From NCBI RefSeq assembly GCF_008831285.2, contig NC_045145.1, positions 4,378,723-4,442,722 on the forward strand: 64,000 bases of DNA. The letters run 5' to 3'. The stretch is from Nymphaea colorata. Taxonomy: Eukaryota > Streptophyta > Magnoliopsida > Nymphaeales > Nymphaeaceae. Numbering within the stretch: position 1 is the stretch's first letter; every line of letters begins with the position of its first letter. The translations under genes and the position numbers were made by a program. Positions 48,346 through 60,253 of this stretch are shown one piece after another. Under the pieces are notes generated by a model that was not told where the DNA came from, made no database searches, and saw only the letters and a program-made list of their open reading frames with translations.

Positions 48346-48397
48346 GCCTCCCTCAAGTGAAACTGTATGCTTGAGGTTGAGCTTGACATGGAAATAA

Positions 48398-50218
48398 TTA
48401 AACTGTGACAGCAATGGGCTTGGTTAGGCCATCGGCAATTTGGTCCTTTGATGAGAGATGCTGAACTCTGAGCAAACCTTTAGAAACTTTGTCGCGTACA
48501 TAGTGAACGTCGACTTCAATGTGTTTGCTTCTGGTGTGAAACGTGGGATGAGCTGCAAGGTAGTTAGCGCTGATATTGCCACACCAAACGACTGGTGTGT
48601 TGACAACACTAACTTTCATCTCACTTAAGAGAGACTGAATCCAGGTTAGCTCTGCTGCGGCATTTGCTACTCCTCTATATTCAGCCTCAGTGCTTGAGCG
48701 GGAGACAACATGTTGTTTCCTTGAACTCCATGAAACAAGGTTAGGGCCAATATAAACTGCATACCCTGAGGTGAATTTTCGGTCATCAGGAGACCCAGCC
48801 CAATCAGCATCTGTGTTGACATTAATGCTAGTGTCTTTGGATCCTTTGAACACCAATCCATACTGAATAGTATATTTCAAATACCTTAGGATTCTTTTAA
48901 CCGCTGTCCAGTGAGCTATGGAGGGCTTGTGCATGAATTGGCACACTTTATTGATGCTGAAAGCGACGTCTGGTCTTGTGAGAGATAGGTATTGTAAACC
49001 ACCCACAATGCTCCTATACAAGGTAGGGTCCTCGAAATCAATGTCGTCTCCAATGTGTAATTTAGAGGAGGATGGCATTGGAGTGGTGGATGGTTTGCAC
49101 TCATGCATTTTTGCCCTTTTTAGAAGATCCATGATGTACTTCCGTTGAGAGAGGATAGCACCTTGGGAATTATACAGAACTTCCACCCCAAGGAAAAAAT
49201 GAAGCCTCCCAAGATCCCTTAAGGAAAACTGCTCACCAAGAAGCTTAATAATCTTGTTAGTGAGACTTTGACAATTGCCGGTGACAAGAATGTCGTCAAC
49301 ATAGACCAGAATATAATCGATATTTTCACCACTGTGCATGATAAATAAAGAAGGATCAGTTTTAGACCTTGTGAATCCAAAATGAAAGATGCTTTGACTC
49401 AGCCGTTGAAACCAGGCTCGAGGGGCTTGCTTTAGTCCATATAGGGCCTTATGAAGGTGGAAGACGTGTGATGGAAATTGGTGGTCGACGAAGCCGGGCG
49501 GTTGAGCCATATACACTTCCTTAGATAAGGTTCTATTAAGGAATGCATTATGGACATCAAGTTGTCTAATTATCCAATTCCCCCGTAAAGCAAGTGAGAT
49601 TATGGTTCGAATAGTACCTGGTTTGACGACAGGGCTGAAAGTTTCAAAGAAGTTGACTCCTTCTTCTTGGTGAAACCCTTTTGCGACAAGTCTAGCTTTG
49701 TGTCGCTCAAGAGTGCCATCTGACCTGCGTTTGATGCGGTACACCCATTTGCATCCCACAACATTCATGTCTGAGGTGCGAGGCACAAGTGACCATGTTT
49801 TATTCTTGCAAAGAGCTTGAAATTCGTCGTGCATAGCAGCACGCCACTCGTTATGCTTGGTGGCTTTAAACTTTTGAAAGGTCTCAAGCACTTCAGATTT
49901 ATGTTTCAACAAAAACAGCCATGTAAATCTTGAACATGCATCAACAAAGATAACATAAAAACGATGTCCATAGATACTAGAAATAGGGGCTGGCCCCCAT
50001 ACATCTGAAAAAATGATCTCTAGAGGTTCCAATTTACTGTAATCAATGCGACTAAAGGGTAACTTGTGCATTTTAGCAGTTTGACAGGAAGAACAAATTC
50101 TGATATTGCAGTCTGAAAAAGGTAAATTAAAGGAACTAAGCACACGATCAACAATTTTTCTATTTGGATGTCCCAACCGGGCGTGCCATGTAGTGCGACT
50201 AGCCTTTCTCCAATGCAA
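48398..50218 (-). pseudogene. Element D fused integrase-RT-RNase H frame (606 codons, open)
   Basis: Residues about 1-60 are the integrase zinc finger (HARLGHPNRK, then CSSCQTAKMHKL). IFSDVWGPAPIS then carries the first catalytic Asp. After LKHKSEVLETFQKFK the frame jumps in phase to the start of RT (ATKHNEWRAAMHDEF). The second Asp and the Glu of the integrase triad are therefore gone. RT is complete with YVDDILVTG. RNase H has NTDADWAGS and TEAEYRG, but the third motif reads WCGN instead of WCDN. The long open frame suggests a recent deletion, or use in trans of other copies' proteins, but integrase and RNase H cannot work as encoded. Confidence 0.92.
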
Positions 50219-50299
50219 GCAACTTTTTCTTTAAACTTGTCAAAGTCAAGAGTGTAGATTCCTCCTTTAACGTGTCCTCTCAACAGCTCTGATACCATA

Positions 50300-50629
50300 T
50301 GAAAGGAATGAAAGAGTATTCAGAGATTTTTAACGTGGTTCACCTGTTAAGGCTACATCCACGATGCAAGGACTCTCACACACTACCGTGGTTCCTGCTT
50401 TCCTTTTATATATTCTGTTGCTTTACAATGGATGGGGATAACCTTTCCAGTTTTAACAGACTCGATAAGGTTTCCCCTTTCAGTTACATCCTCTTTACAT
50501 GAGGATGGATTACATGCTAACGTGGTTCAACATTTGGTGGAGCTGATGTAACCAACTGCACATTCATTGTTGGTGGAGCTAATGTAACCAACACCACGTT
50601 CAGTGTGATCAGAACGAGGGTCTTTCACA
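50300..50629 (-). repeat. 5' LTR of element D
   Basis: 330 bp, adjoining the primer-binding site, differing from the 3' LTR at a few positions by eye. Confidence 0.9.
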
Positions 50630-52490
50630 CAGTTATTCGCGAAAGATATGTGGGTTTTACAAACTTTGTGAAATGTGAAGCAACGGGAGGGAAAGCAGAT
50701 GGTTCCACCCTCGGAAGGGGGTTAAACAGGGAGACACCCTTTCCCCTTACCTTTTTTTGGTCTTGAAAATTTTTGCCAGAAACATTCAAAAAGCAGTACT
50801 TGACGGCAGCATCAGAGTTCCAAAAGTCATGAAGAACTCGATAGTGGTTCCCTCCATTTTTTATGTGATGATCTTCTACTGTTTTTGAAGCTTCAAGGAA
50901 ATCCATTCAAGCATTTAAGGAAAATCTTTGAGAATTCGCGACGGGAGCAGGAATGAAAATTCATCGTGACCAAAGCTCTGTTAGTCCTTTTTGTGCAAAC
51001 ACGGAGGATGCTCAGCTAGCCTCCTTCCTGCTAGGGTGGCAAACTAGTGCCCTTCCCTTCAAGTACCTGGGGCTCCCGATGTTCGACGAGACCCTTGGCA
51101 TGACTCTTTGATCATACTGAAAGTGGAGCGAAAACCAGCGAGCTGGAAGCACTGCCTCTTATCTTTTGCAGGTCGCCTCTGCCTACTTAAATTTGTTCTT
51201 GCCTCTAGCCCTTAGTACTGATTGCTGGTGTTGAATATCTCACCAACCACTATTAAGAAGTTCGACCACCTGAGCAGTCGCTTCTTTTGGGGAGAAACTA
51301 ACAGTGCTAGACACCTCCACATTGTTAAATGGGACCAAGCTTGCTTTCGGATGGATGAAGGATAACTTGGAATCCAAAAACTCCAAGAAGGCGATGATGT
51401 ATTACTATCATTGTTTACAGGGAATGTCACGACTGTAGCTTGCTTTGGGCCTAACTGATTCAGAGTAAATACATCACCTCTCACAGCTTATGGTCAGTGA
51501 AATCTGACAAGAACTCATCTGCCTGGTGGAAAACAATAAATGCAGCCTAGTATAATAGTCGGGTTAAGGTTGGCAGGTGCATCAAAAATGGTAAAAAATG
51601 CTCGCCTTTGGACAGACCAATGGTGCAGACATCCATTGATAGAGGTTGGTTCCTGCAAAGACCTCATGGTCATCTATCAATCTCGCCATGTTTTAGTAGC
51701 TAAAGGTCTCCTGCACAACCAAATTGGGTTTTCAGGTCTGTTTGGAAAGCTTATGCCCCAAAATCAGATTCCAACCATCTCGAACAGTGATGACAACTTT
51801 CTGTAGTTGGAAAAACTTGTTGGTAAGAACATTTCGAGAAAATTCCTTTGAGAGGCCAACAAAGGGAAAGCTCTGCGGCACCTATGGAGGAAACTTATTT
51901 GGATCTACTAAGGATGACTAGAGCTGATGTATTTAATATTTTGGTTGTTAGGGTTACCTCCTAACAGTAACAGATGATAGAATGAAGCGGCTGGTCTTCC
52001 CCTTGGCCTCTATGTCTAATTTGTCGGAGTCATGAGGAGAACCTCCACCACTTGTTACTGGACTGTCCCAAATCTAAGACCATTTGGATGTCTGTGATTA
52101 GCCAAGTCGGGAAGCGTTGCATGGCTTGGCTCAGTGCAACATTATAGAAAGCCTTCAATGGTGGATGAAGGTACAATTCCCTAACAAAACTCTGTTGAGA
52201 TGCCGGCGTCTGTGTTTTCACTTTACAGCAAACCCAGCTTGATCCTACAAACAGTGAATTCAAGGAGGTTTTGTCATGACAAGGAACCTCTAAACGGCCT
52301 CCCTCCTTCGAATTGGTAGGCCTACTTGCTATATGTCATTTGGCAGATCACTTTTAGGAATGGGGTACTCATGATTGAGGAGTTTGGTTGGTCCCCTAAA
52401 GGGTATCTTTTTGGCTTCCAACATTGTTTAATCCTGCCTCACAATATCCTAATCTTTTTTGTTACCATTTTGTTTGCAATAATATTCTGA

Positions 52491-54603
52491 TGCAACCCAA
52501 GGGGTTGTTTTCTTGGAATATGTGAATATCCAAAAAAACAGATATGACTAAGAGGATATATCCTTTTATATCCTAGCAGGATATGGTTCTGTTTTCTTAG
52601 ATTAGGCTTTTGTTTAGTAGCTATTTTGGAAAATGAGGCAATGTTGTGATCTTGAGTGCTTTAATTTTGACATCTTACTATCCAAACTTGGTAAGTAATT
52701 TAACCCCAAATCAATTTCTCAAGAACAGGAACTGTGACCCACTACATTGATGCCAGTCAAGCCTATCCACTTTAAATGTCATCCATGTATTCTGTTTCAA
52801 TCATAGTTTTTTTTTTCAAAAAAAAAACATGAAAAAATGTGATAAAATAAATTGCCATTTAGAACTTAAAAAAAATGTGTTTTTGAAAAAAAAAAAGTTA
52901 AAAACCGTAAGAAACAATCGTGTTTTTTTTTTTGCGTTTTTTTCACTTTTTTAATTTTTTTCAGTTTTTTAATGCCAAACATTTTTTTATTTTTTATTTT
53001 GTATTTGTTGCAAATCTACTTATCTTGTGATGTTTGTGTTGTTAGTTTTTCACTTATTTTATTTTCCCTTTATTTTTAGTTTTTTAAAATTTTTAAAAAT
53101 TTACCGTATTTTTTTTCTTTTTTTCAAGCTCACCATATTATACGTGAGAGAAACCTCGTTGTTTAAAACTCCGAGACGTTATTTGTGAGTATAGTTTCAA
53201 TTATACACAAAGCGATTTTTTCTTACAGTTTAAAACTCTTTATCAAGGCCTGGATACTGTAATTGGTAGATAGTTCAGCTTCTTATGCAACACTTTGTGA
53301 AGCTGATTAGTGCACAACCCCATGAGAATGGATGTGCAATGACCAAAGTATCCTTGTGTAAATAAAAAAGGAACTTTTTAAAAAGACAAAAAAGGGCGGG
53401 GTTATGAAAAAGTTAAAAGTTTCAGCTGACTATTTTCTTTATAAAAATATTGAAAGTACCCCAACCCCCTTCATTTTCTTCCTAGGATGTCTGTTTGTGC
53501 ATGCACACCCCTGTGCACACAACTTGATCTCAACTCTTTGGGCAATACTTGTCTCCCCAATTTCCTATTGTCTTAGTTACTTGTAAACACAGACATTGGA
53601 CAAGTCCGTGGATGTCCATCTCTATTAATGGAATAGATGGTGAGTATTTGGGACAAAACAAAAGTTTTGCATTAATCCACAGTCCACCCATTTGTTTGCC
53701 TTATCTTCTTTTGCTTGTGAATGTTGTACAAAATTGAGCAGCCATCAACATTAAAATTTTAATAACTGCTTTTCTTGTTGAAGTTATTCAGTTTTGGATT
53801 GATTCGTCTAGTTTATTTTGGAATTGATCTCTTTCCATTATCAATCTTATCAGCTGGATAAGATTTTAATAACTAATCTGCTGATTGGAATTATTTGGAT
53901 ATGGAATTTGCTATGTTTTAATTCAAAGTATAATAACCGTGAATCCTGGACATTGGGGGCCTGGCTTTCTTAGAGTAGCCATATCTATATCCTTTCATCA
54001 GATAATCAACCGCATGGCAGCAAGAGATGAATTGAAGCAAGTTGTAGTTCTTTCCTCACGTGTACATGTCTCGCTAGCATCTAATTGACATTCTATTAAG
54101 AGTACCCGATCTACCAAAGCGAGATATTCTTTGCTGCTGAGTTTTGGCTAACTTTCTTTGAGTCCACAAATAATGTAATCTTATTTACATGATTGTACAA
54201 TTGAAAATTATTGTTTTCTAAACAGTATTTGTTTGGACGCCGAGTTGTCACATTATTATTTTGTTCATGATCTGCCATGTCATTTTCAAGAAGGGAAAAC
54301 TATTAGAAAAGTTGATAAAAAGCGTACGCAGCCAGGCAATGATACTTCGCATCACTGGGGTCATTTACTGCTTTTGAAATACAAAATATAGAAACCAGCA
54401 AAAGTTGAAATAATTTGCATGGAAAAACCGTTGGATATTGTCTTGCACATATCTAGATTTGTAAGATGGAATTGTAGCTCAACAAGCAAAGGTGAGAAGA
54501 TAGATTCATAGTCAAATAAGGAGTTGTAGCCAAACAAGGAAAAGGAAAAGGAGAGCAGGCTTTGTTGCAGAAGAGACAGCTGCAAAGAGAACAGAGAAGA
54601 AGA
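52491..54603. other. No recognisable gene; poly-A/T-rich stretch and UGT leader
   Basis: About 52800-53130 is dominated by A and T homopolymer runs. Short frames elsewhere have no known domain. From about 54540 the sequence resembles a UGT leader (gagcaggctttgttgcagaag) and runs into UGT copy 5. The TATA string of the intact gene is not evident here. Confidence 0.5.
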
Positions 54604-55037
54604 ATGGCTATTCCACACGCTCTGGTCATCCCTTTCTGTGCGCAAGGCTACGTAGCACCTCTCAATGGAGTGCTCTCAACACCTAGCCGATCATGGTGTT
54701 CTTGTTACCTTCGTCTACACTGAGTACACACACAGACAAGTGAAGGCAGCACTGCCTGAAAACTTTAGCAGCGACTACGCCGGAAGAATCCGGCTGGTAA
54801 CCATACCTAACGGCTTATCTACAGATGATGACCACAAAGATGTCTGCAAGGTCTTGTCCAGCTCAATGAACGCCATTCCGAGTTTCACGGAGGAGCTCGT
54901 ACTGAAGATCAATGAGAAGGATGAAGAGAAGATTACGTTTGTAATTGCCGATGGGGCAATGGGTTTTATGTTTGATGTTGCCGAGAAGCTCAACCTTCCA
55001 AGAGCTGCCGTATGGACTCCTCAACCTGGACACTGGC

Positions 55038-55569
55038 TGTTGGAAAACGCATAATGCGGGCCCTATATATAACTCAAATCCGAACTCAAATTTATGTGGA
55101 AAAAATTCAGCAGAGTCTCGACGTCCAGAATAATTCTTAATAATAACTTTGGCAGAGTATACTCTAAAATGTCAACTATTTATTCATGAAACTGGATTTA
55201 CAAAAGAGAACTCAGAAAATACTCACCTCGGCCCACGCAGTGAGCTAAAACCCCAATACCCTTGCAGCACACACTTGAAGCTTCGACACTCGAGTTCACG
55301 AAGTGAACACACGAGCACTCACCAGCTCACAAATGGAGCACACTCAACTCACAACCAATAGCACTCAACTTGATTTTCTACATACTCTTACTATGGCCTA
55401 CATCCCTATTTATAGGGAGAGGAAGTCGGTGGTGGATGCTTCCACCGACTTCTACTTAATTTTTATAATTTTTTTTTATTACATTTAGTAGCCACCGACT
55501 TAAGAAAGGAGGCTCATGATGCTTCGTGAGAGTCGGTGATGACTCTTGAGTCGGTGGTGACTCTTAACA
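55038..55569 (-). repeat. 3' LTR of element E
   Basis: 532 bp. Includes a tctatttatagg-type TATA region near 55410 on the plus strand and gagtcggtggtgact repeats at its edge. Confidence 0.92.
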
Positions 55570-55606
55570 ATCTCCCCCTCATTACCGACTCTCGACTTAT
55601 GACTCT

Positions 55607-56707
55607 CTACATTATTCGAAACTTGGTGAATATCTGCACTGGCAAGCCTTTGGTAAATATGTCAGCAACTTGATCTGCTGAAGCGACTGGCTGTAACTGA
55701 ATATCTCCTTTGAGTACTTTTTCTCTGATAAAATGATGCTCCACCTCTATATGTTTTTGGTTGATGTTTTTCAGTAGTCGCATCAACCACACACATTCTT
55801 GTGCTGCTTGAGATGCTACTCTATACTCTGCTTCGGTTGTAGACAGTGAAACTGTTGGCTGTCTCTTATTGCACCATGAAATTGCACCACTTCCAAGACT
55901 AAACATATATCCAGTAGTTGATCTTCGAGTTGATAAGTCTCCAGCATAATTTGCATCACAATGACCAACAACTTGACAAGTTGGCCCCTTCTCATAAAGT
56001 ATACCAAAGTCAAGAGTTCCTTTGATATACCTTAATATTCTTTTTAGTGCTTCTAAATGTGGCTTCCTTGGAGTTTGCATAAACTTGCTCACAACACCAA
56101 CTGCATAGGCAATGTCTGGCCTTGATAATGTTAAGTAGATTAGGCTTCCAACCAGTTGTGGATACATAGTAACATCGTCCAGCCTGTCTCCTTCATCAAT
56201 TCTAAGTTTTGCATTTATCTCAATTGGTGTTGAGATTGGTTTGCAACTGAGCATACCAAATTTACGTAGTAAGTCATGAGCATACTTCTTTTGACTTAAA
56301 AATAATCCTTGAGTTTCGTAATCAATTTCCAATCCAAGGAAGTGTCGCAACTCCCCTAGCTCTTTCATTTCGAATCTCACCGTGAGATGTTCACGAATGA
56401 GATTAATTTCTTCATTGTCATCTCCAGTAATAATTAAATCATCAACATAAATTAACAAAATAGTAAGTTTCGTACCTCTTGCCTTGATGAAGAAACTTGA
56501 ATCTGCTGAGGAGACTTGAAATCCACTAAACACCAAAAATTCAGCTATTTTCTCATACCATGCTCTGGGTGCTTGCTTCAGTCCATAGAGTGTTTTTCTT
56601 AACTTGCAGACGTAGTCTGGTTTGTTTGGAGATTTGAATCCTTGAGGCTGCTCCATATAGATTTCGTGGTCAAGATCTCCATATAAGAAAGCATTTTTTA
56701 CATACAT
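55607..56707 (-). pseudogene. Element E reverse transcriptase-RNase H
   Basis: A 366-codon open frame runs from [19 protein letters not shown] through [12 protein letters not shown], the catalytic box [12 protein letters not shown] and the motif [14 protein letters not shown]. RNase H follows with [19 protein letters not shown] and TEAEYR. The segment after LLKNINQ jumps directly to KHIEVEHHF, so about 25 residues containing the CDN catalytic motif are deleted in frame. RT looks usable. RNase H does not. Confidence 0.92.
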
Positions 56708-56881
56708 TTGTCATAGCTTCCAGGATTTGCTTGCAGCAATGGCTATCAAAATACGTACGGATGTGATCTTCGCAACAGGACTAAAAGTTTCTTCAAAGTC
56801 AATATTATACTGCTGAGAAAATCCTCTCGCGACTAGTCGAGCCTTATATCTATCAACTGAGCCATCTGCCTTTCTTTTTAT

Positions 56882-58288
56882 TTAGTAAACCCACTTACAA
56901 GTAATGGGCTTTACTCCTGCAGGCTTTGGTACGAGCTCCCAGGTTTCGTTATGCTCCAATGCCTTCATTTCATCTTTCATTGCTGATTGCCACTTTTCAA
57001 CATCTTTTGCTTCTTCAAAAGAAGCTGGCTCGATCACTTCCATGATGGCACAGTCTGCATCTACATACTTGGTATTTGGTTTTGATATTCTCATTGATCT
57101 TCTTAGCGCTATCGGTGCATCTTCTGGCTCTTCAAGTTGTGATGGTCTTTCTTCTTCTGCAGTTCTTTGTTGGATTGGACTGACTCCAGTTCTCCATGGA
57201 TCTGCACGTTCTTCTTGTCTTGGGTGATGAACTTTTTTATCTGGCTGTTTTCCTTCTATGTTTTCAGGCTCAGGCTCTCCTTGATTCATCTCAAATTGTA
57301 TTTTGTTTCGAACATCTCTCTCAAGAACTGGAGAGTCTGGAAGCATCTTCTTCTCTTCTGACCACCACGATGATGCTTCATCGAAGATGACATCGCGAGA
57401 AACATGAACTTGTCATGTGCTAGGATTAGCACATCTCCATCCTTTTCGATATGGATCATATCCAACAAAGACACACCTTTGTGTCTTTTTGTCGAACTTA
57501 GTCTTGTGCTGCTCAGATATAAAAACATAACATACACAACCAAAAACTCTAAAATAACTCAAAGATGGCTTCTTTTTATAAAACATTTCATATGGAGACT
57601 TGAAACTAAATTTTGGCATTGGTAGTCGATTAATTACATGTACAGCGGTGCTGACACACTCGGCTCAAAATCTTGGTGGCGTATTCTTTGCATGCATCAT
57701 GCTTCGGCACGTTTCTGTTATGTGACGATTTTTTCGTTCTGCCACTCCATTTTGTTGAGGCGTATAAGCACAAGTAAACTGTCTTTGAATACCATGTTGC
57801 CTCATGTATGGCATAAACATGTCTGATGTATATTCGCCACCATTATCGGTTCGTAGACACCGAATTTTATGCCCAAGTTCATTTTTCACCATCTGGTGAA
57901 ACTCCTTAAATTTTGCAAGTGCTTCAGACTTTTCTTTCATAAAATAGACCCAAGTATATCTCGAAAAATCATCAATAAAAGTGATAAAATACCACTTACC
58001 TCCAACTGATGGGTCTGGTACTTTGCCGAATACGTTTGAATGCACAAGCTCGAATGGCGCTTTAGCTTTATATTTTGATTCTTTGTATGGCCTCCTGTGC
58101 GTCTTTCCATACTGACATCCTGGGCATACTTTGTCAGTTCGTACCTCAAGCTTTGGCAGGCCAATCAACTGCCCCTGGTTAGACATCTCCCGGAGTTTGT
58201 TGTATCCAACATGAGCGAGTCTCTCATGCCAGATATCTGCAGTGTCATGTTTCTTTACTTTGTCAATATATGTTGTTTCTGCTGACAA
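56882..58288 (-). pseudogene. Element E integrase and linker
   Basis: The integrase zinc finger is DIWHERLAHVGYNK and CPGCQYGKTHR. The first catalytic Asp is changed to Asn (ELVHSNVFG). The second Asp (RTDNGGEYTSD) and the Glu (PQQNGVAERKNR) are intact. A break near 57665 is followed by FSFKSPYEMFYKKKPSL and FVGYDPYRKGWRC, then the acidic linker (PIALRRSMRISKPNTKY) and the RT opening KWVY, ended by a TAG at about 56882. Confidence 0.9.
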
Positions 58289-59588
58289 GACATATATTGA
58301 CTCAACACATCTGCGTCTTTATAAACTTTCACATCATTTGGGCCGAACAAAACATAGTGCTCTAAAGCTGTAAGTTGTGGCACAGACAACAAGTTCTTAG
58401 TCATTCCTGAAACATGATAAACGTTCCGTAAAATTCGGTCTTTGCCAAAGTTGGCTACAACCTCTGCTTCTCCAATATGTGCCACTGGGAGCTTTGTGTT
58501 GTTAGCAGTAACAACAACTTGATTTCCATCATGTTCTTTCATACTTATGAACTTGCTCTCATCACCAGTCATATGATTTGAGCATCTAGAATCAATTATC
58601 CAATCAGTATGATAATTGATCTTCTCTTCTTTTTCTTTCGGAGGTTTTATATGGGCGGAATTACATCTTTCTTGTTTAATCTCCTCTTTAACCTCCATTG
58701 AGTACAGAAATGAACTTTTCTGTACAGCTTCATTAGCTCCCCCATATTGCTTATTTGTCGTGACTGTATTTCCTTCATTTATTCTGACTCTGCAGTCACG
58801 AGCAAGATGACCCAGTCTTCCACATCTAAAACACTTCTCCTTTGGTCTCCACCGCTGTGTAGTTTCTCTTGTTTTCTTTTCTACATTTTTCTCCTTCTTT
58901 TCGTCAATATTCCTACTTGGAGACCGAATGACTGGCTTAGCTGGCCAACGTGATCTCTGACCCTTACTAAACAAAGCTTCCTCATTATTTCCCTTGAGAA
59001 AAAGCTCAGCCATTTGCTTCGCTAACGTTTCTTGATTGATCAAGAGATTCTCTAATTACAACGAAGTTGGTTGAACTGGCCAGCCTTGAACACCAATTAT
59101 AAAACTGCCAAATTCTGGACGAAGTCCACGAACAAGGATTCTCCGTATACGGGCTTCACTAATCTTAGACTCAGGGTCAATTTGAGATATCCCTACAAAT
59201 ATTTTTAACTTTCATAAAGTACTCTGCTATCGACATATTTCCCTGAGTTAATGTAGCTAATTCATTTTCTAACAATTGTAGGCGGGCATCATTAGCTCGA
59301 GAAAATAAGGTTGCAAAAGCATCCCATGCTTCCTTAGGAGTCTTAACATCTCGTATATGCTCCAATAAATCCTTCCCAATTGATACTTTAATTGCAAATA
59401 GTGCTTTCCCTGCTTTGATCATCCATTTTTTTCTAGCTTCTTCGTCGACAAGAATATTTGTATCTGATCCCAATACTATTTCCCATAATTCCTGTCCTAG
59501 AAAATAACTCTATGCAAGATTTCCAATAGCCATAATTGCTATTGTTAAGCTTCTCAATATTATTTAATGCAACCGCTAATGCCGCCAT
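58255..59588 (-). pseudogene. Element E gag-protease
   Basis: Gag starts at ATG 59588 (MAALAVALNNIEKLNNSNYG). A shift occurs within the first 45 codons and it continues as GSDTNILVDEEARKKWMIKA with the UBN2 core (EAWDAFATLFSR). A stop lies after ICRDISN. The later frame from 59043 carries a perfect CCHC knuckle CFRCGRLGHLARDC (about 58825) and the protease region WIIDSRCSNHMTG, where the active-site Gly of DSG has become Arg. Confidence 0.9.
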
Positions 59589-59664
59589 AATTTCATAATA
59601 TAATTGGCCCAATTAATCTCACCAGTAAAACGGCCCTTAGACAGAACCTTGCTCTGATACCACT

Positions 59665-60196
59665 TGTTGGAAAACGCATAATGCGGGCCCTATATATAAC
59701 TCAAATCTGAACTCAAATTTATGCGGAAAAAATTCAGCAGAGTCTCGATGTTTAGAATAATTCTTAATAATAACTTTGGCAGAGTATACTCTAAAATGTC
59801 AACTATTTATTCATGAAACTGGATTTACAAAAGAGAAGTCAGAAAAAACTCACCTCGGCCCACGCAGTGAGCTAAAACCCCAATACCCTTGCAGCACACA
59901 CTTGAAGCTTCGACACTCGAGTTCACGAAGTGAACACACGAGCACTCACCAGCTCACAAATGGAGCACACTCAACTCACAACCAAAAGCACTCAACTTGA
60001 TTTTCTACATACTCTTACTGTGGCCTACATCCCTATTTATAGGGAGAGGAAGTCGGTAGTGGATGCTTCCACCGACTTCTACTTAATTTTTTTAATTTTT
60101 TTTTATTACATTTAGTAGCCACCGACTTAAGAAAGGAGGCTCAAGATGCTTCGTGAGAGTCGGTGATGACTCTTGAGTCGGTGGTGACACTTAACA
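59665..60196 (-). repeat. 5' LTR of element E
   Basis: 532 bp, beside the primer-binding site, ending at the ctggc target duplication. Confidence 0.92.
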
Positions 60197-60253
60197 CTGG
60201 CCACCCTCCCCAACATTCCTAGCTTATTGAGGATAGAGTCATCGACGAAAATG

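Larger units (their letters stand above)
48016..50629 (-). mobile_element. Ty1/copia element D, internally deleted, inside LINE 2
   Basis: Two 330-bp LTRs (48016-48345 and 50300-50629) are near-identical, TGTGAAAGACC to CTTTCA on the minus strand. The primer site (complement of gctctgatacca, 50286-50297) and a polypurine tract (acttgagggaggc) are in place. One long 606-codon frame spans the internal region. Gag and protease are missing, and most of the integrase core is deleted. No target duplication is seen (tttta on the left, cagtt on the right). Confidence 0.93.
47035..52490 (+). mobile_element. LINE retrotransposon 2, fragmented, interrupted by copia element D
   Basis: Left fragment (about 47035-47395) is the region before RT. 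It translates to FFHELVNNKRCKNKINAKAI and IMESFAMYFENLVGEDYN, then DEEIH and GPDGFPNKFYQ, typical of plant L1 ORF2. Right fragment (about 50640-52490) carries the RT box region (a GVKQGDTLSPYLF-like string across shifts), a catalytic DD read as FLCDDLLLF in another frame, PFKYLGLPMFDETLGM, and the zinc-binding domain near 51560-52080. RT motifs between the fragments are missing. About 47400-48015 holds other repeat sequence, so the left junction is not simple. Confidence 0.8.
55038..60196 (-). mobile_element. Ty1/copia element E, near full length, inside UGT copy 5
   Basis: Two 532-bp LTRs (55038-55569 and 59665-60196) run TGTTGGAAAACGC to CTTAACA on the plus strand and differ at about a dozen positions by eye. 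A perfect target duplication ctggc lies at 55033-55037 and 60197-60201. The primer-site complement gctctgatacca (59651-59662) and polypurine complement atctccccctcatta are in the expected places for a minus-strand element. Gag, knuckle, protease, integrase, RT and RNase H are all recognisable. The family is different from B/C and D. Confidence 0.96.
54604..60253 (+). pseudogene. UDP-glycosyltransferase exon 1 split by copia element E (UGT copy 5)
   Basis: The start ATG at 54604 opens MAIPHALVIPFCAQGYVAPL. The catalytic His has become Tyr (AQGY). A one-base insertion near 54666 shifts the frame, which is then picked up by MECSQHLADHGVLV from 54665. A further one-base loss occurs near 55018 (WTPQPGH for WTASTW). 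At 55037 the exon is cut by element E and resumes at 60202, ending at the donor ATG|GTAAAT at 60253. Exon 2 is absent. The downstream flank is the inverted equivalent of the flank of copies 1 and 2. Non-functional. Confidence 0.92.

Noticed and set aside
48424-49148. Several 60-76 codon frames inside element D
   Set aside because: Alternative frames of the 606-codon pol frame.
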